The position numbers and the translations under genes are program-made. Positions 43,062 to 51,947 of a stretch of DNA of 57,907 bases are shown here, piece after piece. The stretch comes from 13-1-40CM-64-14 sp036393975 (GTDB lineage: Bacteria; Sysuimicrobiota; Sysuimicrobiia; Sysuimicrobiales; Kaftiobacteriaceae), in contig DASWFZ010000101.1 of the NCBI GenBank assembly GCA_036393975.1, forward strand, positions 1-57,907, read 5' to 3'. The notes beneath the pieces were generated by a model, which saw nothing but the letters and a program-made list of their open reading frames with translations, did no database searches and was not told where the DNA came from. The first letter of the stretch is position 1. Each line of letters begins with the position of its first letter.

Positions 43062-44015
43062 ATGCCCCCCGATCCCAATAGTCCCCAGCCGGTGCCGACC
43101 ACTCCGCCCCGACCCGAGCGAGGGTCGCCGGAGGTTGACCTTTTAGAGGAAATGGGGAAGACGATCCTCCAGTCGGCCGAAGTGCTGGTCGAATCCCTGG
43201 CGGGCCGCACCCCGATCGCCGAAGGCTGGCAGACCATTCGGGACCTTGAACACAAGGGCGACGCGGTCGCGCGCGATATGTTCGAGATGTTGATGACGCC
43301 GCACCCGACGCTAATCGCCTCCGACGCGCTCAAAGCTCTCACTGGGTACCTCGACGACATTCTGGATGCAATCGAAGCTGCGGCGGCGCGTCTAGCGATT
43401 CACCGGGTCCGCCGCGCGATTCCGGCCGCCCGCGAGCTGGGCCAGATCGTCCTCGAATCGGCCCAGGAACTGCGGCAGGCCCTTGAGCTGCGGCAAACTG
43501 GCGAGCTGTTCGTGCACACGCGCACCTTGCATCGGCTGGAAAACCGCGGTGACGACGTCTTGCGGGACGCGATTGGCGCGCTCTTCAGCCGCCGCGCTAG
43601 CGCCCGCGACATCGTCAAGTGGAAGGACATCTGCGAGATCTTGGAAGCGAGCACCGATCGCTGCGAGGACGTCGCCAACGTCTTGGAAACGGTTCTGACC
43701 CAGACGGGGCGCGAGGAACGCCTCGTCGCCGGGCGGCTGACGATGGACCTGAGCCGTCACGATGTCCAAGTCGCCGGGGCTGCGGTGGCTCTGTCCGCCA
43801 AGGAGTTCGCCCTCTTGCACCTGCTCCTGCGTCATCAGGGCAAGGTGGTCCGGCGGGAGCGCCTCCTGGGCGAGGTCTGGGGCCAGGATTACTTCGGCGA
43901 TACCCGCACCCTCGACACGCACATCGGGTGGCTGCGCAAAAAGGTCGAACGGACCGCGGGGGTGCGTATCGTCGCCGTCCGCGGCATTGGGTACCGGCTG
44001 GATTTGGGCGACTAA
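43062..44015 (+). CDS. DUF47 (PhoU-like) domain fused to a PhoB-type winged helix
   Basis: An uninterrupted 317-residue chain. Residues about 26-213 form a PhoU-like helical bundle of the DUF47 class: two repeated metal-motif segments, LEHKGDAVARD and LENRGDDVLRD, and the DUF47 end motif DRCEDVANVLETVL. Residues about 222-314 are an OmpR/PhoB winged-helix domain: LSAKEFALLHLLL, KVVRRERLLGEVWG, DTRTLDTHIGWLRKKVE and VRGIGYRLD. There is no receiver domain and no phosphoacceptor Asp. A TATTCT -10-like box (43048-43053) ends 8 bp before ATG 43062, so a leaderless mRNA is possible; GTG 43056 is the alternative start. Located between two pstS genes and next to a PHO box, it is probably a one-component phosphate regulator. 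Confidence 0.88.
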   Translation: MPPDPNSPQPVPTTPPRPERGSPEVDLLEEMGKTILQSAEVLVESLAGRTPIAEGWQTIRDLEHKGDAVARDMFEMLMTPHPTLIASDALKALTGYLDDILDAIEAAAARLAIHRVRRAIPAARELGQIVLESAQELRQALELRQTGELFVHTRTLHRLENRGDDVLRDAIGALFSRRASARDIVKWKDICEILEASTDRCEDVANVLETVLTQTGREERLVAGRLTMDLSRHDVQVAGAAVALSAKEFALLHLLLRHQGKVVRRERLLGEVWGQDYFGDTRTLDTHIGWLRKKVERTAGVRIVAVRGIGYRLDLGD

Positions 44016-44025
44016 CCCTCCCAGT

Positions 44026-44096
44026 TTCACTCGCTTTTCAACCAGGCTTCACGCATTCTTAGCATCCCCTTACCCTCGCCAGGGTACGCTTAAAGT
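44026..44096 (+). promoter_or_regulatory. PHO box and promoter of the pstS2-CAB-phoU operon
   Basis: Five consecutive 11-bp units begin with TT: TTCACTCGCTT at 44026, TTCAACCAGGC at 44037, TTCACGCATTC at 44048, then weaker units at 44059 and 44070. TACGCT at 44085-44090 serves as -10. Direct TTCAC-type repeats with 11-bp period are how PhoB/PhoP proteins bind. The weak last units overlap the -35 position, as expected for an activated promoter lacking a -35. Confidence 0.8.
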
Positions 44097-44126
44097 GTTC
44101 CGAACATAGCCTGGAGGTGGCAAAGG

Positions 44127-45185
44127 ATGCAAGTGATGCGGGTAAAGCAGATGGCCCTCGCGCTGGCCGTCATGCTGCTTGCAGGTGGGGTCAGCAGCGC
44201 GCTCGCGCAATCCCCGGTCATCTTAAATGGCGCAGGGGCGACATTCCCATACCCCCTGTACTCGAAGTGGTCGCAAGTCTACGCAGCGGAGACGGGTGTC
44301 CAGATCAACTACCAGTCCATCGGCTCCGGTGGAGGCATCCGGCAGTTCATTGCCAAGACCGTGGACTTTGGCGCCAGCGACGGGCCGATGACCGATGAAC
44401 AGATCGCGCAGGCAGGTGGACGGGTGCTGCACATTCCGATGGTCGCGGGCGCAGTCCTCATCACATACAACGTGCCTGGTGTGACCACCGGTTTAAATTT
44501 TTCCCCTGATGTGCTCGCGGACATCTTCTTGGGCAAGGTGGCGAAGTGGAATGACCCGCGGTTGCTGCAGGACAATCAGAAAGTCGCCCTGCCGGCGGCC
44601 GACATCGTCGTGGTTCACCGCTCGGACGGGTCGGGAACGTCGAACATCTTCACGAACTACCTGAGCAAGGTCAGCCCCCAGTGGAAGACCCAGGTCGGAG
44701 AGGGGACGTCTGTGAACTGGCCCACCGGTCTGGGGGGTAAGGGGAACGAGGGAGTGGCAGGGGTCGTGAAGCAAACCCCCTACGCTCTGGGCTACGTCGA
44801 GCTGGCCTACGCACTGACCAACAAGATGCCCTTTGGTTACGTGCGCAACAAGGCGGGCCAGTTCGTGCCGCCCACCCTGTCCAGCACAGGCCGGGCGGTG
44901 GACGGGGCCCTAGCTTCCATTCCCCAGGACTACCGGGTCTTCTTCACCAACCCGGATGGCAAAGATGCGTATCCCATCGCGGGGTTCACGTGGATCCTGA
45001 TCTACGGCGAACAGCCCGATCCAGTCAAGGGGAAGGCTCTAGTGTCTTTCCTCTGGTGGGCCACGCATGATGGTCAGAAGTATGCCCCGACGCTGCTGTA
45101 TGCGCCGCTCCCGAAGAGCCTGGTCGGGCGGATTGAGAAGACGCTCAAGACGGTGACCGCTCAAGGGGCGGCACTACTCCCGTAG
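44127..45185 (+). CDS. pstS: Phosphate ABC transporter substrate-binding protein
   Basis: The product has 352 residues with signal peptide (about 1-27, ending SSALAQS). All phosphate ligands known from PstS are present: GAGATFPYPLY (Thr and Phe), GSGGGIRQF (Ser), DFGASDGPM (Asp) and VVHRSDGSGTSNIF (Arg, Ser, Gly, Thr). GGAGGTGG at 44113-44120 precedes the ATG. It has no lipobox, so anchoring is by another means or it is released. It leads pstC, pstA, pstB and phoU under the PHO box. Confidence 0.94.
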   Translation: MQVMRVKQMALALAVMLLAGGVSSALAQSPVILNGAGATFPYPLYSKWSQVYAAETGVQINYQSIGSGGGIRQFIAKTVDFGASDGPMTDEQIAQAGGRVLHIPMVAGAVLITYNVPGVTTGLNFSPDVLADIFLGKVAKWNDPRLLQDNQKVALPAADIVVVHRSDGSGTSNIFTNYLSKVSPQWKTQVGEGTSVNWPTGLGGKGNEGVAGVVKQTPYALGYVELAYALTNKMPFGYVRNKAGQFVPPTLSSTGRAVDGALASIPQDYRVFFTNPDGKDAYPIAGFTWILIYGEQPDPVKGKALVSFLWWATHDGQKYAPTLLYAPLPKSLVGRIEKTLKTVTAQGAALLP

Positions 45186-45190
45186 AGCGC

Positions 45191-46147
45191 GTGGCAACTC
45201 CACAGGGCGGCCGCCTGGTCCGCGATAACGCGCAAACAGGAGATGCGTGGTTCCATCTTCTGTTGGTGGCGATGGCGGCGGCCGTCCCGCTTGTCATTGG
45301 GACCATGGTGGTGGCGCTGCTCGTCGCGGCATGGCCGGCGATGCAGCGTTTCGCCGCGCGCTTCCTCATCACGTCCACCTGGGATCCGGTTGCAAACCAG
45401 TTCGGGGTCCTGCCCTTTGTCTACGGCACGGTCGTCTCCTCCGCTCTGGCCCTGCTGATTGCCGTACCACTCGGACTGGGAGTATCCATTTTCCTGTCCG
45501 AACTCGTGCCCGGATGGCTCCGCACGCCGATTAGCTTTCTCGTGGAACTCCTGGCGGCCATCCCCAGCGTCGTCATCGGTCTGTGGGGGATCTTCGTCCT
45601 TGTCCCCTGGGTGCGCACGGCGGCCGAGCCAGCCCTCCAGGCGTCTCTGGGCTTTCTTCCTCTGTTTCGCGGCCCACCGCTGGGCGTGGGCATGCTCACA
45701 GCCGGACTGATCTTGTCGGTGATGGTCGTCCCGTTCGTGGTCGCCGTTAGCACGGCTGTCATGCGCGCAGTGCCGACCGCGCAACGCGAGGCAGCGCAGG
45801 CCCTGGGAGCCACGCGGTGGGAGACGACGCGAACGGCGGTGTTGCCGTATGCCCGGTCCGGGATTCTCGGCGCGATCTTTCTCGCGCTGGCCCGGGCGTT
45901 GGGGGAAACGATGGCGGTGACCATGGTCATCGGCAATGTCCCCCAGATCCGGGCCTCGTTATTCGCGCCGGCCTACACCATTCCGGCGGTCATCGCGAAC
46001 GAGTTCGCGGAAGCCACCGGGGATCTCTACGTGGCAGCGCTCGTCTATGCGGGGCTGGTGTTGCTGGTGGTCACGGTGGCCATGAACGCGCTGGCGCGGC
46101 TGCTGGTGAACCGTGTCGTGCAAGGCCCGTCGCTCATCGCGGAGTGA
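45191..46147 (+). CDS. pstC: Phosphate ABC transporter permease PstC
   Basis: The product has 318 residues with six membrane segments and the coupling-loop EAAQALGATRWETTRTAVLPYARSG of binding-protein-dependent permeases. The charged ARALGETMAVTMVIGN segment is typical for PstC. GTG 45191 lies 5 bases after the pstS stop, so the genes are co-transcribed. It forms the channel with PstA. Confidence 0.94.
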   Translation: MATPQGGRLVRDNAQTGDAWFHLLLVAMAAAVPLVIGTMVVALLVAAWPAMQRFAARFLITSTWDPVANQFGVLPFVYGTVVSSALALLIAVPLGLGVSIFLSELVPGWLRTPISFLVELLAAIPSVVIGLWGIFVLVPWVRTAAEPALQASLGFLPLFRGPPLGVGMLTAGLILSVMVVPFVVAVSTAVMRAVPTAQREAAQALGATRWETTRTAVLPYARSGILGAIFLALARALGETMAVTMVIGNVPQIRASLFAPAYTIPAVIANEFAEATGDLYVAALVYAGLVLLVVTVAMNALARLLVNRVVQGPSLIAE

Positions 46148-46149
46148 GA

Positions 46150-46995
46150 ATGGACACCCGATACCGATGGCGCCGATCGATGGATCAGGGGATGACCTTG
46201 GTGTGTTTGCTCTGCACCGTCCTGGTGCTCACGCCCCTGGCCCTGGTCCTGGCGTTTCTGGCCCAGACGGGGCTGTCCGCTCTGAACTGGGATTTCTTCA
46301 CCAAGCTGCCGGGGGCCGCGGGGGAACCCGGCGGCGGGATGGCCAACGCCATTACAGGTACGTTGACATTGATCGGACTTGCCGGGTGCTTGGGCATTCC
46401 GATCGGGGTGCTCGGGGGGACGTTTCTGTCCGAGTACCCTCAGACGCAAGTGAGCCGGATCAGCCGCTTTGCTGCCGACGTAATGAACGGGATCCCCAGC
46501 ATCGTCATGGGGTTGTTCGCCTATGTCCTCATCGTTCTCCCGTTGCGGCACTTCAGCGCGCTGGCGGGGGGGGTCGCGCTGGGGGTGATGTTGATCCCCA
46601 CGGTGATGCGCACGACGGAAGAGGTCGTGCGCCTAGTCCCGCAGAGCGTACGCGAAGCCGCCCTCGCCCTGGGGATTCCTCAGTGGAAGACCACGCTGCG
46701 GGTGGTGCTGCCGACGGCCACGGCGGGCATCGTCACCGGGATCATGGTCGCCCTAGCGCGCATCGCCGGGGAGACAGCCCCGCTGCTCTTTACGGCGTTT
46801 GGGAATCGCTTCTGGAACAGGAGTATCCTGCAACCCATTGCCGCCTTACCGCTGCAAATCTTTGCCTACGCCATTTCCCCGTTTGATGACTGGCACCGGC
46901 AGGCCTGGGCGGGAGCGCTGGTGCTCGTCGCCATCGTCCTCGTGGTCAACATCCTTGCCCGGTACGCGACCAGTCGGCAGGTAAGGCTGCGTTAG
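46150..46995 (+). CDS. pstA: Phosphate ABC transporter permease PstA
   Basis: The product has 281 residues with six membrane segments. Seen: GGMANAITGTLTLIGLA, ADVMNGIPSIVMGLFAY, the coupling loop EAALALGIPQWKTTLRVVLP and IAGETAPLLFTAFGN, all PstA-typical. The ATG at 46150 lies 3 bases after the pstC stop; the frame is open upstream to 45817 but that is a shadow of pstC. Confidence 0.94.
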   Translation: MDTRYRWRRSMDQGMTLVCLLCTVLVLTPLALVLAFLAQTGLSALNWDFFTKLPGAAGEPGGGMANAITGTLTLIGLAGCLGIPIGVLGGTFLSEYPQTQVSRISRFAADVMNGIPSIVMGLFAYVLIVLPLRHFSALAGGVALGVMLIPTVMRTTEEVVRLVPQSVREAALALGIPQWKTTLRVVLPTATAGIVTGIMVALARIAGETAPLLFTAFGNRFWNRSILQPIAALPLQIFAYAISPFDDWHRQAWAGALVLVAIVLVVNILARYATSRQVRLR

Positions 46996-47007
46996 GCAGC
47001 GGAACTT

Positions 47008-47822
<815 letters not shown>

Positions 47823-47823
<1 letters not shown>

Positions 47824-48479
47824 TGACGCGGGGCGCGTTTGAACGTGACCTGCGGCAGTTGAACGAGGGGGTCGTCCGGATGGGGGAGCGAGCCGGCGAG
47901 GCCATCCACGGGGCCGTCGAAGCCTTGCGCGCCCGCGATGTCGCGGCGGCCGAGCGGATCATCGCCGAAGACGATGCCATCGACGCCCTGCACATGGACC
48001 TCGAGCAGCGGTGCATGAGGCTGCTGGCGACCCAGCAGCCGATGGCGGGGGACCTGCGCACGATTGCCTCGGTCTTTGCCATTACGATCGATCTCGAGCG
48101 GATGGCCGACCACGCGGAGGGCATTTCGCGGGCGGTGAAGCGGCTGGCGGCGGAGCCGCTGGTCAAGCCCCTGGTGGACATTCCCCAAATGGACGAAATT
48201 CTCCAGGGGATGATCCGTGATGCGCTCATGGCGTTTCAGATGGAGAATGCTGATCTGGCCCGGCAGACGGCCGCCCAAGATGACGCGATCGACCGTCTGC
48301 GGAACCGCGTGCTGCATGACATGCTCGAGATCATGATCCATGATCCGCAGACCGTTCCCCGCGCGTTGGAACTGCTGATCGTAGCCCGTCACCTCGAACG
48401 CGCCGCCGACCATGTGACCAACATCTGCGAGCGCATCGTCTATATCGTGACTGGTGAGCTGCGCGAGCTCAACGTCTGA
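47823..48479 (+). CDS. phoU: Phosphate signalling protein PhoU
   Basis: The 218-residue protein is built of two three-helix PhoU repeats with the E-x-x-x-D metal motifs: EDDAIDALHMDLEQRC in the first and QDDAIDRLRNRVLHDML in the second. Also typical are ITIDLERMADHAEGISR and VARHLERAADHVTNICERIVY. Its ATG overlaps the pstB stop (TGATG). PhoU normally links PstSCAB to the PhoR kinase; no phoR or phoB is encoded here, only the DUF47-winged-helix fusion. Confidence 0.94.
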
Positions 48480-48518
48480 CCTCCTCACAGAAAAGCGCGC
48501 CGCCCTCGCCTGCGAGAT

Positions 48519-48579
48519 TTCGTGCACTCTTGACCCATCCTTCGCCCGTCGTTCACGTCACGCCGATATCCTGAAAGTG
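48519..48579 (+). promoter_or_regulatory. Second PHO box and promoter, upstream of an orphan gene
   Basis: Four 11-bp units start at 48519 (TTCGTGCACTC), 48530 (TTGACCCATCC), 48541 (TTCGCCCGTCG) and 48552 (TTCACGTCACG). TATCCT at 48567-48572 begins 15 bases after the start of the last unit, exactly as TACGCT does in the pstS2 PHO box, and both are followed by (A/T)AAAGTG or GAAAGTG. The match in period and spacing makes common regulation likely. Confidence 0.7.
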
Positions 48580-48650
48580 ACCGGTCGCCGGGATCGGATC
48601 GAAGCGGCGGGACAGACATACCGAGGTTGTGGGAAGGGGCGGGCAGCCAA

Positions 48651-48869
48651 ATGGCCAACGCGTGGGACATGTTGGACCGGATTCAACGGGTCAAGGTGAG
48701 GCGGGACGATGGCACGGCGCGGGCCGAAGTGACGCTCGTGGGAATGGACGAGTTGTCGGCCGACGTGGTGCTGGAGGCAGCGGAGCAATTACGTCGGGTA
48801 TTGGAAATCCTGGAGATCACGGATTTGAGCATGACCCCCGCAGATACTGGCGGGCGGATTGAGAATTAG
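48651..48869 (+). CDS. Orphan small protein, predicted Pho regulon member
   Basis: The product is a 72-residue acidic protein (M-ANAWDMLDRIQRV start) with a predicted strand-strand-helix pattern: VKVRRDDGTARAEVTLVGMDE, then a helix SADVVLEAAEQLRRVLEILE. No membrane segment, Cys or known domain. ATG 48651 is preferred; TTG 48627 would add 8 residues after GAGGTTG. It stands alone between phoU and a convergent aldo/keto reductase gene, and its only evident promoter is the second PHO box. Function unknown. Confidence 0.6.
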   Translation: MANAWDMLDRIQRVKVRRDDGTARAEVTLVGMDELSADVVLEAAEQLRRVLEILEITDLSMTPADTGGRIEN

Positions 48870-48902
48870 CTACCCGACCGGTTAGCGAAAAGACACGTTC
48901 CC

Positions 48903-49712
48903 TCAATCCGCCCGTCGTGCTGGGAACGCGGCCGCGATGCGCTGGATCTCCTCCTCCGTCAGTTCTAAGCTGCTCGCGCTGGAATTTTCCTCGACGTGCT
49001 TCACGCTGGACGACTTCGGGATAGTGAAGGCGTTCGGATCGCGGACGAGAAACCGCAAGGCGACCTGCCGAGCCGTGACCCCATGGGCGCCCGCGATGTC
49101 TTCCAGCACCCGGTGTGTCCGGAATCTCTCCTGGCCAAACGGACTGTACCCGACAAGCGCAATGCGGTGCCGCGTGCACGCAGGCAGGAGCGTGTGCTCG
49201 ATCGCCCGCTGCTCCAGGTGGTAGAGCACCTGGTTGCAGGCGATGCGCGCCGGCCCGGCCAATCGCACGGCGTCTTCGAGGAGGTTTGTGTTGAAATTCG
49301 AGACACCCCACGCCTTGGTCTTGCCGGTACGGACAAGATCCTCGAAGGCAGCGATGGTCTCGCTGAGGGGATGCCGGCTGGGCGAGTGGAGGAGATAGAC
49401 ATCGAGGGAATCCATGCGCAGCCGGCGCAGGCTGCGCTCACACGCCGCGATGGTCCCCGCGCGGGAGGCGTTCTGCGGCAGGACCTTGGACACAACAAAC
49501 GCTTCAGCGCGCCGCCCCACCAGTGCTTCGCCCACAATTTCCTCGACCGCACCGTTCCCGTACATTTCGGCCGTGTCAAGGTGTGTCATGCCGAGGTCCA
49601 TCCCCCGTCGTAGCGCGGCGATCGACGCGTTGCGATTGGATTCCATATCCCAGGTGCCCTGTCCGATCACCGGAACGAGAGTGGACATCCAGCCAAACGC
49701 GTGTCGTTCCAT
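48903..49712 (-). CDS. Aldo/keto reductase
   Basis: NAD(P)H-dependent TIM-barrel oxidoreductase of 269 residues. The catalytic tetrad can be read as Asp and Tyr in HLDTAEMYGNGAVEE, Lys in VVSKVLPQNAS and His in YLLHSPSRHP. WGVSNF and IPKSSSVKHVEEN (coenzyme phosphate-binding) complete the fold. ATG 49712. It is convergent with the orphan Pho gene. Substrate not predictable. Confidence 0.9.
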   Translation of the reverse strand: MERHAFGWMSTLVPVIGQGTWDMESNRNASIAALRRGMDLGMTHLDTAEMYGNGAVEEIVGEALVGRRAEAFVVSKVLPQNASRAGTIAACERSLRRLRMDSLDVYLLHSPSRHPLSETIAAFEDLVRTGKTKAWGVSNFNTNLLEDAVRLAGPARIACNQVLYHLEQRAIEHTLLPACTRHRIALVGYSPFGQERFRTHRVLEDIAGAHGVTARQVALRFLVRDPNAFTIPKSSSVKHVEENSSASSLELTEEEIQRIAAAFPARRAD

Positions 49713-49846
49713 GGGACTCCCGGGATCGGTCGGAGTGCGATCGCAGGGCTCGTGACGTGCGAGGCGTGTGCGCCGACGGGTGGATCCGGCGTCCGTTGAC
49801 CTGATCCTGGGCCAATGCTAGCATGTGAGTGAAAAATTACATAGCG

Positions 49847-50066
49847 ACCTTCGGGGCAGGGTGAGTCCGTCGTCCTGACGGGCAATTCCCGACCGGCGGT
49901 AACAGCGTGAGCTGGAGCCCGCGACTCGCAACCGCCTTTTGCGGATGCGATGGATCCGGTCCCCTGATCCACCTGACAGAGGTGTCGCCACCGATTCGTG
50001 GTGGAGGCAGCAGGGTGGTTCGGGAGGCGAAGCCGGAGCCGACGGTAGAGTCCGGATGGGAGAAGG
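49847..50066 (+). promoter_or_regulatory. FMN riboswitch (RFN element)
   Basis: The conserved RFN blocks appear in order: TTCGGGGCAGGGTG at about 49850-49863, ATTCCCGACCGGCGGTAA at about 49886-49903, AGCCCGCGA, GATCCGGT, then GAGCCGACGGTAGAGTCC and GGATGGGAGAAGG at the 3' end. It lies upstream of a RibU-type transporter gene. The aptamer is about 220 nt, longer than usual, because the CCGG...CCGG arm (49956-49959 with 50033-50036) holds a 73-nt insertion with its own hairpin. FMN binding should repress the transporter. Confidence 0.92.
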
Positions 50067-50180
50067 TCTGGCCTGCAGTGCTGGGCTCACGGGGGATGGC
50101 GCGTGTGCGCCAGATACCCCTTCCAGCCCTTCATGTAGGTATTTCCTGCCCCGCAGTGTCGCCAAAGGGTGGTGGGGCAG

Positions 50181-50729
50181 GTGAACCGGATTACGCAGAT
50201 CGCAGTCTTAGGTGCGTTCGCGTTTGTCTTGATGTACCTTGAAGTTCCCCTTCCGACGTTTCCCGTGTACTTGAAGTACGAGCCCGGGGATATCCCCGCG
50301 TTGATTGCCGCCTTTGCGTTGGGTCCGGTCTCCGGGATCGCCGTGGAGGTCGTCAAAGCGGTGCTGATCAACATGTTCCGGTCCGGGGGGGTGGGCGGGC
50401 CGTTTGGCATCTTCATGAATCTGCTGGCAGGGGTGAGCCTTGTTGCGGTCGCGGGTAGCTACTACAAAGTAGAACACACGAAAGCTGGGGCGGTGAAATC
50501 CCTCATCTTCGGTGTGGGGGCGATGACTGTGGTGATGATTGTCGCGAACATCCTCCTCACGCCGATTTTCTACGGGATTCCTCGGGACACGGTTGTAGGG
50601 CTGATCCTTCCCGCCCTACTCCCATTCAATCTGATCAAAGGGCTGACGAGTTCGATACTGGCGTATCTCGTCTACAAACGAGTCCGTGTTCCCCTCTACG
50701 AATTGATCACCGATCACGCGGCTTGGTGA
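50181..50729 (+). CDS. ribU: ECF transporter S component, riboflavin-specific (RibU-like)
   Basis: The product has about 182 residues and six hydrophobic segments. The N-terminal ITQIAVLGAFAFVLMYLEVPLP and LKYEPGDIPALIAAFALGPVSGI are classic RibU sequence. It captures riboflavin in the membrane and works with a shared EcfAAT module encoded elsewhere. GTG 50181 has GGTGGGG upstream; GTG 50169 is possible. The FMN riboswitch before it agrees with the substrate. Confidence 0.92.
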   Translation: MNRITQIAVLGAFAFVLMYLEVPLPTFPVYLKYEPGDIPALIAAFALGPVSGIAVEVVKAVLINMFRSGGVGGPFGIFMNLLAGVSLVAVAGSYYKVEHTKAGAVKSLIFGVGAMTVVMIVANILLTPIFYGIPRDTVVGLILPALLPFNLIKGLTSSILAYLVYKRVRVPLYELITDHAAW

Positions 50730-50828
50730 GGTTCTCTTCAAAGCGGAGGCTCGGCTGACAAACGCTGGAGCTGCTGTAGTCGAGACAACTACGTTGAGAG
50801 TCGTTTCAAGTGATCTAACGGGCACCGG

Positions 50829-50991
50829 TCAGGTACTCTCGTCGTCGGCGGGTTCTCGTGGCTCCTCGGGGGTTTCCATCTCGTAGCCGCACTCCGGGCA
50901 CACGTAAACGGGCCGCCCGCGTCGCGCTCTCCCACGCGGTTCCATCTCCGACCCGCACTGCGGGCAGGGTGCGGTTAGTGGCAGCTCCACA
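50829..50991 (-). pseudogene. Frameshifted small zinc-ribbon gene
   Basis: Reading from GTG 50991 (AGAGG upstream) gives MELPLTAPCPQCGSEME with one CxxC knuckle. The second knuckle, VYVCPECGYEME, then an acidic tail to TGA 50829-50831, lies in the +1 frame. Removing one base in the TTT run at 50940-50942 would join them into one 53-residue protein with a perfect two-knuckle zinc ribbon. Either the gene is disrupted, the sequence has a one-base error, or the frame is shifted in translation. It is too short for usual gene finders. Confidence 0.55.
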
Positions 50992-51206
50992 ACATGCCTC
51001 TTTGCCTCACAGTCCTGTCACACGCCGATGGTGCGTGCGTACTACATTCCCCTCGTGATCGTCCGTCTAGACGCGCCGTAGCAGCACCGTCTCGCCATGC
51101 GGACAAGACAGCGCGTTGTCTCCCACTGCGGATTTCGCTCATCGGGGACGGGTTCGGCCCGCGCCAGGACTCCTCCTTGCCCGGCAGACGACCGTGTGGC
51201 ACGCGC

Positions 51207-51212
51207 TATAAT
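51207..51212 (+). promoter_or_regulatory. -10 hexamer of the superoxide dismutase gene
   Basis: A perfect TATAAT lies 38 bp before the ATG of the superoxide dismutase gene. At 17-18 bp upstream there is no good -35; TTGCCC at 51177-51182 is 24 bp away, too far for standard use. An activator or alternative sigma factor may be involved. Confidence 0.45.
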
Positions 51213-51249
51213 GAGAGGCGCTAAGGTCCACACTCAGGGAGGCGAGAGC

Positions 51250-51861
51250 ATGGCGTATCCGAAGTACGAAGCGAAGAAGTTCCGGTCATTCGACATCGAA
51301 CTCACGGGCATTTCCAAGAAGACGATGGAAGAGCACTACAAGCTCTATCAGGGCTATGTGAACAAGGCGAACGAGATCCACGAGAAGCTCGCGGCGCTGG
51401 ACAAAGATCCGGCGAAGGCCAACCCCACATTCTCGGACATCCGGGAGCTGAAGGTCGAACTCACCCGAGCCGTCGGGGGAGTGAAGAACCACGAGATGTA
51501 CTTCAGCACGCTCGGTGGATCGGGAGGCGCTCCGGCCGGCAAGCTCGGAGCTCTGATCACCCGGGAGTTCGGGTCAGTGGAGAACTGGCAGAAAGACCTG
51601 AAGGCGACGGGGATCGCCGCCCGGGGCTGGGCGTGGACGGCGTGGGACTGGGATACCAACCGGCTGTTCAACTATATCGGTGATGAGCAGAACACCTTTC
51701 CCATCTGGAACGGCACCGTGCTTGTTGCCCTCGATGTCTTCGAGCACGCGTACTACCTGGACTATGGGACCGGCAAGGCAGGCTACATCGACACGTTCTT
51801 CAAGAACATTGATTGGAAAGCCGTAGAGAAACTCGCCGAGATCGTCTTGCAGCACGCGTAA
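51250..51861 (+). CDS. sodA: Fe/Mn superoxide dismutase family protein
   Basis: Dismutates superoxide. The product has 203 residues with all four metal ligands: His in MEEHYKLYQGYV, His in GGVKNHEMYFSTLGG, and Asp and His in ALDVFEHAYYLDYG. The last motif has Phe where most enzymes have Trp (DVWEHAYY), and the N-terminal domain (about 25-95) lacks the common HHxxHH pattern. These features match a diverged subgroup, so activity is likely but not certain. ATG 51250 follows GGAGGCGAG. A -10 TATAAT lies at 51207 and a terminator follows the gene. Confidence 0.88.
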   Translation: MAYPKYEAKKFRSFDIELTGISKKTMEEHYKLYQGYVNKANEIHEKLAALDKDPAKANPTFSDIRELKVELTRAVGGVKNHEMYFSTLGGSGGAPAGKLGALITREFGSVENWQKDLKATGIAARGWAWTAWDWDTNRLFNYIGDEQNTFPIWNGTVLVALDVFEHAYYLDYGTGKAGYIDTFFKNIDWKAVEKLAEIVLQHA

Positions 51862-51904
51862 GATTGTCTCTCCCTCTGGGAGGGTAGGGAAGCATCGGCG
51901 CGAG

Positions 51905-51931
51905 GGCGGGGCCGGGTTATCCGGCTCCGCC
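51905..51931 (+). terminator. Probable terminator after superoxide dismutase
   Basis: GGCGGGGCCGG (51905-51915) pairs with CCGGCTCCGCC (51921-51931) with one mismatch around a GTTAT loop, followed by GATCGTTTCTG. It lies between this gene and the convergent zinc-ribbon gene and could serve both. Confidence 0.6.
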
Positions 51932-51947
51932 GATCGTTTCTGTAGGG

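Noticed and set aside
45817..46149. Long N-terminal extension of pstA
   Set aside because: It lies entirely inside pstC in another frame and has no permease features; the real start is ATG 46150.
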